Source: Betaproteobacteria bacterium (GTDB lineage Bacteria > Pseudomonadota > Gammaproteobacteria > Burkholderiales > Burkholderiaceae_C). Taken from it: DNA of 10,683 nucleotides. Location: the NCBI GenBank assembly GCA_025354965.1, contig JANXLW010000275.1, forward strand, positions 1 to 10,683. The letters run 5' to 3'. Shown here one piece after another: positions 6,570 to 10,683 of this stretch (the stretch's first letter is position 1; every line of letters begins with the position of its first letter). Below the pieces are notes generated by a model that saw only the letters and a list, made by a program, of their open reading frames with translations, did no database searches and had not been told where the DNA came from. Both the position numbers and the translations under genes were made by a program.

Positions 6570-7934
6570 TCAGGTCGGCCACGTTGAACTGTGTTCCGGC
6601 ACGATGACGCGCCAGCCCAAGTCACGCTCGATGCGTTTGCGAAACTCGTCCGCCGCGTTCAATTCGCCATGCACCACATAGACCTGGTCGGGGGCTTGTG
6701 GCATGGTGCGTAACCACGCCAAAAGCTGGTTGGAATCGGCGTGCGCCGAGGCCGATTGCAATTGCACTACTTCGGCCTTGACCTCCACATCATGCCCATG
6801 AATTCGCACTGACTTGGCGCCACTGGCCAGTGTCGCGCCGCGGGTGCCGGGTGCCTGAAAGCCGGTCAGGACGATCATGTTGCGGTGATCACCAGCGCGC
6901 AGTGCAAGGTGATGCAATACGCGTCCCCCAGTGGCCATGCCGCTGGCTGACAGAATTACCATCGGACCGTGCCGACTTGCCAGGGCACGCGACTCATCGG
7001 TGCTGTTGACCATGGTGGCCGAGTGCGTCAAGGCGCGGGTCTCACTGCTGCTCAGCCGGTGATGATCCTGGTGCTGTTCAAACAAATGGGTGGTGTGCAC
7101 GGCCATCGGACTGTCCAGGAAAACGGGTAACGAGGTCGGGATATCACCGCGCAGTTTGAGCAAGTGAATGACGTGCAGCAAAGCCTGGGCACGCCCCACC
7201 GCAAACACCGGGATGACGGCCACGCCACCACGCCTGGCCAATTTTTGCAGGGCTGGTCCTAGCTCTTCCAGCACGTCTTCTTTGGGGTGCCGGCGGTCAC
7301 CGTAGGTGGACTCAATCAACACCGTGTCGGCGGCCGGAGCCGCGGCCGGCGGATTCATGATGAGATCATCCGGGCGACCCAGATCGCCGGAAAACAAAAT
7401 GCGCCGCCCGGCCACTTCCAGCAGCACACTGGCCGCACCCAGAATATGCCCGGCGGGCGAGAAGGTGTCGCGCCAGCCGGGCAGCGGCTGAAAGGTCAGA
7501 CCGAAGTCATGTGCCTTCAGCAGTGGCAGGCAATCCAGCGCATCCTGACGCGTGTACAGCGGCATGGCAGGCGCATGTCTGGAGAAACCATGGCGGTTGG
7601 CAAACGCTGCATCCTCTTCCTGGATATGACCGCTGTCTGGCAGCAGGATGCGGCACAGGTCGCGCGTGCCGCTACTGGCGTATACCGGACCGGTGAAACC
7701 TTCTCTGGCCAGCAGTGGCAAGTAGCCGCTGTGGTCCAGATGAGCGTGCGTCAGCAGCAGGGCCCCAATCTGGTTTGGAACTATCGGCAGTGGCGTCCAG
7801 TTGCGCAGGCGCAATGGCTTGTAGCCCTGGAACAAACCACAATCCACCAGCAAACATTCGGTGCCGTGACGCACCAGATATTTGGAACCCGTAACTGTTC
7901 CGGCACCGCCGAGAAAGGAAATGGTGACACTCAT
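6570..7934 (-). CDS. MBL-fold beta-CASP ribonuclease-like protein (CPSF73/YSH1-type)
   Basis: This 454-residue metallo-beta-lactamase-fold protein carries a beta-CASP insertion. The bacterial family is often annotated as an RNA-processing exonuclease or mRNA 3'-end processing factor homologue. The zinc motif HAHLDHSG has H63, H65, D67 and H68. H163 in SPAGHILGAAS and D184 in FSGDLGR supply motifs 3 and 4. The beta-CASP motifs are E208 in IESTYG (A), H341/H342 in GGRVLHHL after SASGMATGG (B), and H398 in SASAHAD (C). A complete set of metal-binding and beta-CASP residues predicts an active di-zinc nuclease acting on RNA. No KH or other C-terminal RNA-binding domain is present, unlike archaeal aCPSF1. 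The ATG at 7934-7932 is preceded only by a weak AGGCG. The gene lies 88 bp downstream of dnaJ on the same strand and may be co-transcribed with it. It converges with the flavoprotein gene across a 78-bp gap that has no strong terminator. Confidence 0.92.
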   Translation of the reverse strand: MSVTISFLGGAGTVTGSKYLVRHGTECLLVDCGLFQGYKPLRLRNWTPLPIVPNQIGALLLTHAHLDHSGYLPLLAREGFTGPVYASSGTRDLCRILLPDSGHIQEEDAAFANRHGFSRHAPAMPLYTRQDALDCLPLLKAHDFGLTFQPLPGWRDTFSPAGHILGAASVLLEVAGRRILFSGDLGRPDDLIMNPPAAAPAADTVLIESTYGDRRHPKEDVLEELGPALQKLARRGGVAVIPVFAVGRAQALLHVIHLLKLRGDIPTSLPVFLDSPMAVHTTHLFEQHQDHHRLSSSETRALTHSATMVNSTDESRALASRHGPMVILSASGMATGGRVLHHLALRAGDHRNMIVLTGFQAPGTRGATLASGAKSVRIHGHDVEVKAEVVQLQSASAHADSNQLLAWLRTMPQAPDQVYVVHGELNAADEFRKRIERDLGWRVIVPEHSSTWPT

Positions 7935-7971
7935 GCGATTCGCCTGCGCGTTGTTGCAAGGGCCCTACTAT

Positions 7972-8010
7972 GCACCAGCGGCGTTTCAAGGGCGCCGCAT
8001 CCTCTGGTGC
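7972..8010 (-). other. Imperfect stem-loop in the dnaJ to beta-CASP intergenic gap
   Basis: GCACCAG (7972-7978) pairs with CTGGTGC (8004-8010), and CGGCG (7979-7983) pairs with CGCCG (7993-7997). This gives a 12-bp stem with a 6-nt bulge and a 9-nt loop. It lies just downstream of the dnaJ stop codon on the - strand and has no following U run. It is therefore not a classical terminator, but it could stabilise the dnaJ mRNA 3' end or act as a processing site. The pairing is seen in the sequence; the function is guesswork. Confidence 0.35.
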
Positions 8011-8022
8011 CAGCGAACTACA

Positions 8023-9159
8023 TTAACTGAAAAAGTTTTTCAACCGGTTGGTCCAGCTGTCGCCGCTAGGCAGATGCTTGTTGCCACCTTTTTTTAGGGA
8101 TTCATCGAGTTCACGAAGCAGTTTGCGTTGGTGTTCGCTCAGCTTGACCGGGGTCTCCACCGTGATGTGGCAATAGAGATCGCCTGGGTAGCTGGCGCGA
8201 ACGCCTTTGATGCCCTTGCCCCTGAGTCGGAACTGCTTGCCGGTTTGCGTGCCTTCGGGGATGTCAATGGCCGCTTTGCCAGCCAGAGTGGGCACATCGA
8301 TTTCGCCCCCCAACGCGGCCGTGACGATGCTGATCGGCACAGCGCAGTGGATGTCATCGCCATCGCGTTCGAAAATATCATGCTTTTGCAGGCGGATTTC
8401 GATATACAAATCGCCCGGTGGTCCGCCATTGGTTCCGGGCTCACCGTTGCCGGTGCTGCGAATGCGCATGCCCCCGTCAATGCCGGCCGGGATTTTCACT
8501 TCCAGCGTTTTCTGCTTCTTGATCTTGCCCTGTCCATGACATGCTGTGCAGGGCTCGGGAATCACCTTGCCGCTGCCACGACAAGTGGGGCAAGTCTGCT
8601 GAACACTGAAAAACCCCTGGCGCATCTGCACGTTGCCAGAACCGCTACAGGTGCCGCAAGTCTTGACTTGCGTGCCGGGTTTGGCACCGCTTCCGCGGCA
8701 AACGTCGCAGGCATCCCAACTAGGGATTCGGATCTGGGCATCCTTGCCGCGTGCCGCTTCTTCCAGCGTCACTTCCATGGCGTAACTCAGGTCACTGCCA
8801 CGAAACACCTGGCGTCCGCCACCACCCGATCGACCGCGTTGCTGGCCAAACATATCGCCAAAAATATCGCCGAAGGCTTCGGCAAAACCACCATAACCTT
8901 CGGCACCGGGACCGCCGCGCATATTTGGGTCAACACCGGCAAAACCATGCTGGTCGTAAGCCGCACGTTTTTGTGGGTCCGACAGCATTTCATAGGCTTC
9001 CTTGGACTCCTTGAATTTGTCCTCGGCCACCTTGGAGGAGTCGCCCTGATTGCGGTCAGGGTGATGCTTCATGGCGTGTTTCCGATAAGCCTTCTTTATT
9101 TCCTCGTCGGAGGCGTTTTTGGGAACGCCCAGAACCTCGTAGTAGTCTCTTTTTGCCAT
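8023..9159 (-). CDS. dnaJ: Chaperone protein DnaJ (Hsp40)
   Basis: DnaJ is the cytoplasmic co-chaperone that delivers unfolded clients to DnaK and stimulates its ATPase. The 378-residue length is typical of type I DnaJ. The J-domain (about 1-70) carries the essential HPD triad at residues 33-35. A Gly/Phe-rich linker follows (about 75-120, for example GYGGFAEAFGDIFGDMFG). The zinc-binding domain has four intact CxxCxGxG repeats, with cysteine pairs 151/154, 168/171, 190/193 and 204/207. The client-binding beta-sandwich domains and dimerisation tail complete the protein. The ATG at 9159-9157 has only a weak purine-rich ribosome site (GAAAGA). The gene follows dnaK after a 92-bp gap containing a large hairpin, the usual dnaK-dnaJ order. 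Confidence 0.98.
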   Translation of the reverse strand: MAKRDYYEVLGVPKNASDEEIKKAYRKHAMKHHPDRNQGDSSKVAEDKFKESKEAYEMLSDPQKRAAYDQHGFAGVDPNMRGGPGAEGYGGFAEAFGDIFGDMFGQQRGRSGGGGRQVFRGSDLSYAMEVTLEEAARGKDAQIRIPSWDACDVCRGSGAKPGTQVKTCGTCSGSGNVQMRQGFFSVQQTCPTCRGSGKVIPEPCTACHGQGKIKKQKTLEVKIPAGIDGGMRIRSTGNGEPGTNGGPPGDLYIEIRLQKHDIFERDGDDIHCAVPISIVTAALGGEIDVPTLAGKAAIDIPEGTQTGKQFRLRGKGIKGVRASYPGDLYCHITVETPVKLSEHQRKLLRELDESLKKGGNKHLPSGDSWTNRLKNFFS

Positions 9160-9188
9160 GGTCTTTCAGTGCCTGGATTCAACACAAA

Positions 9189-9224
9189 CGCCGCTTTGAA
9201 CATCCGGAGGTGTTCAAAGCGGCG
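9189..9224 (-). terminator. Perfect 14-bp hairpin between dnaK and dnaJ, probable attenuator or processing site
   Basis: CGCCGCTTTGAACA (9189-9202) is the exact inverse complement of TGTTCAAAGCGGCG (9211-9224), around an 8-nt loop. Read on the coding (-) strand, the stem is followed by TTTGTGTTG, a broken U tract. This resembles a leaky intrinsic terminator or an RNase-protected stem rather than a full stop. A small extra stem, AGCGC-AA-GCGCT (9241-9252), overlaps the last base of the dnaK stop region. In the dnaK-dnaJ context I infer partial termination or transcript processing that yields more DnaK than DnaJ. Confidence 0.7.
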
Positions 9225-9251
9225 CCCGATATCAGTGTTCAGCGCAAGCGC

Positions 9252-10683
9252 TTAGCCCTTTTTGACTTCTTTCACTTCGGCGTCGACCACGTTGTCGTCG
9301 GCAGGGTGGGCAGAGTTTCCTTGCGCACCGGCTGTATTGCCATCGCCAGTGGCGGCGGCTTCAGCAGCTTGCTTTGCTTGCATGTCGGCGTACATCTTCT
9401 CACCCAGCTTTTGGCTGATGGTCATCAAAGCAGTGCTCTTTGCCTCAATGGCTGCCTTGTCGTCGCCTTTGAGCGCGTCTTCAAGTTCCTTGATGGCAGC
9501 TTCAATTTTTTCCTTCTCGCCGGCATCGAGTTTGTCACCGTATTCGGTCAGACTCTTCTTGACGCTATGAACACTGGCATCAGCCTGGTTCCTGGCCTGC
9601 ACCAACTCGAGCTTCTTCTTGTCATCGGCGGCATTGAGTTCAGCATCTTTCACCATTTGTTGAATCTCTGCTTCGGTTAGACCGGAGTTGGCTTTGATGG
9701 TTATCTTGTTCTCTTTACCGGTTCCTTTGTCTTTCGCGCCGACGTGCAAAATGCCGTTGGCGTCGATGTCAAATGAAACTTCAATTTGCGGCGTGCCTCT
9801 GGCCGATGGCGGAATCCCTTCCAGATTGAACTCGCCCAGCATTTTGTTGCCGACGGCGATATCGCGTTCACCCTGGAATACCTTGATCGTGACGGCCGGC
9901 TGATTGTCGTCAGCAGTCGAGAAGGTCTGCGCAAACTTGGTCGGAATGGTGGTGTTCTTGGTGATCATCTTGGTCATGACACCACCCAGGGTTTCAATGC
10001 CCAAAGACAGTGGTGTCACGTCGAGCAAAAGAACGTCCTTGCGGTCGCCCGACAGCACCTGGCCTTGAATTGCGGCACCAACGGCAACTGCTTCGTCCGG
10101 ATTCACGTCCTTGCGCGGCTCCTTGCCGAACAATTCCTTGACCTTCTCCTGTACCTTGGGCATGCGGGTCATGCCGCCCACCAGAATCACATCGTGGATG
10201 TCGGCGACGCTGACGCCGGCATCCTTGATGGCGGTGCGGCACGGCGCAATGGTGCGCTCGATCAATTCTTCCACCAAGGACTCAAGCTTGGCGCGCGAGA
10301 GCTTGATACTCAGGTGCTTGGGGCCGGAGGCGTCAGCAGTCACGTAGGGCAGGTTAATGTCGGTTTGGACACTGCTGGAGAGCTCAATCTTGGCCTTCTC
10401 GGCAGCTTCTTTCAGGCGCTGCAGCGCGAGCACGTCTTTGCCCAGATCGACGCCCTGGTCTTTTTTGAACTCGGCAATGATGAAGTCGATGATGCGCTGG
10501 TCAAAGTCTTCACCGCCTAGGAATGTGTCGCCGTTGGTGGAGAGTACTTCGAATTGTTTTTCGCCATCGACATCGGCGATCTCGATGATAGAGACGTCAA
10601 AAGTGCCACCACCCAGGTCGTAGACGGCAATCTTGCGGTCGCCCTTTTCGTTTTTGTCCAGGCCGAAAGCGAGGGCGGCGGCG
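9252..10683 (-). CDS. dnaK: Chaperone protein DnaK (Hsp70), N-terminus beyond the window
   Basis: DnaK is the ATP-driven Hsp70 chaperone that works with DnaJ and GrpE. The frame is open to the window edge, and about 476 C-terminal residues are present of the usual 640 or so. The first visible residues, AAALAFGLDK, fall near residue 175 of E. coli DnaK. They are followed by the phosphate-2 motif DLGGGTFDVSIIEI and the subdomain IIB hallmark GGEDFD. VILVGGMTRMPKVQ marks the adenosine-binding region. The linker and substrate-binding domain begin near VLLLDVTPLSLGIET and include RGTPQIEVSFDIDANGILHV. The helical lid and a disordered tail ending DAEVKEVKKG close the protein. The tail resembles the EEVKD-like C-terminus of bacterial DnaK. 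An internal ATG/GTG start near 10433 is not the real start, because the conserved ATPase sequence continues upstream in frame. Confidence 0.98.
   Translation of the reverse strand, partial: AAALAFGLDKNEKGDRKIAVYDLGGGTFDVSIIEIADVDGEKQFEVLSTNGDTFLGGEDFDQRIIDFIIAEFKKDQGVDLGKDVLALQRLKEAAEKAKIELSSSVQTDINLPYVTADASGPKHLSIKLSRAKLESLVEELIERTIAPCRTAIKDAGVSVADIHDVILVGGMTRMPKVQEKVKELFGKEPRKDVNPDEAVAVGAAIQGQVLSGDRKDVLLLDVTPLSLGIETLGGVMTKMITKNTTIPTKFAQTFSTADDNQPAVTIKVFQGERDIAVGNKMLGEFNLEGIPPSARGTPQIEVSFDIDANGILHVGAKDKGTGKENKITIKANSGLTEAEIQQMVKDAELNAADDKKKLELVQARNQADASVHSVKKSLTEYGDKLDAGEKEKIEAAIKELEDALKGDDKAAIEAKSTALMTISQKLGEKMYADMQAKQAAEAAATGDGNTAGAQGNSAHPADDNVVDAEVKEVKKG

Noticed and set aside
8128..9255. 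A 375-codon open frame on the + strand opposite dnaJ
   Set aside because: It is a shadow of dnaJ codon bias. Every DnaJ domain on the other strand is intact, and the antisense product shows no domain.

Overview
The window looks like an ordinary chromosomal segment of a betaproteobacterium, most likely Burkholderiales and perhaps a Comamonadaceae-like genus. This placement is inferred from protein character (ETF, DnaK and DnaJ), moderately high GC and gene order. No database search was made. No mobile element, CRISPR array, tRNA, rRNA or phage gene was found. All eight genes belong to recognisable families, and I found no undescribed multi-gene system.

Left part, + strand, positions 1-1725: the 3' end of a zinc-dependent histone-deacetylase-like amidohydrolase gene overlaps by 8 bp the start of an MscS-family mechanosensitive channel gene. 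A 225-bp non-coding region follows (1726-1950). It carries a consensus-like -10 box and a perfect 16-bp palindrome that looks like a regulator-binding site.

Middle part, + strand, positions 1951-6491: etfB and etfA abut with no gap and encode the two subunits of electron transfer flavoprotein. A strong intrinsic terminator follows. After it come an acyl-CoA dehydrogenase of the long DmdC/FadE-like type and, 2 bp further on, a nitronate-monooxygenase/2-nitropropane-dioxygenase-like flavoprotein. Functionally this is an acyl-CoA oxidation module: the dehydrogenase passes electrons to ETF. The role of the flavin oxidase-like protein is unknown but appears linked.

Right part, - strand, positions 6570-10683: reading leftwards, dnaK (missing its N-terminal part at the window edge), dnaJ, and a metallo-beta-lactamase/beta-CASP RNase-like protein. 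The dnaK-dnaJ gap holds a perfect 14-bp stem-loop. This probably acts as an attenuator or mRNA-processing element that sets the DnaK:DnaJ ratio. The two gene blocks converge at about 6492-6569.

The observations most worth following up are the etfB upstream palindrome, the terminator splitting etfBA from the dehydrogenase, the dnaK-dnaJ hairpin, and the conserved-looking pairing of the acyl-CoA dehydrogenase with a nitronate-monooxygenase-like gene.
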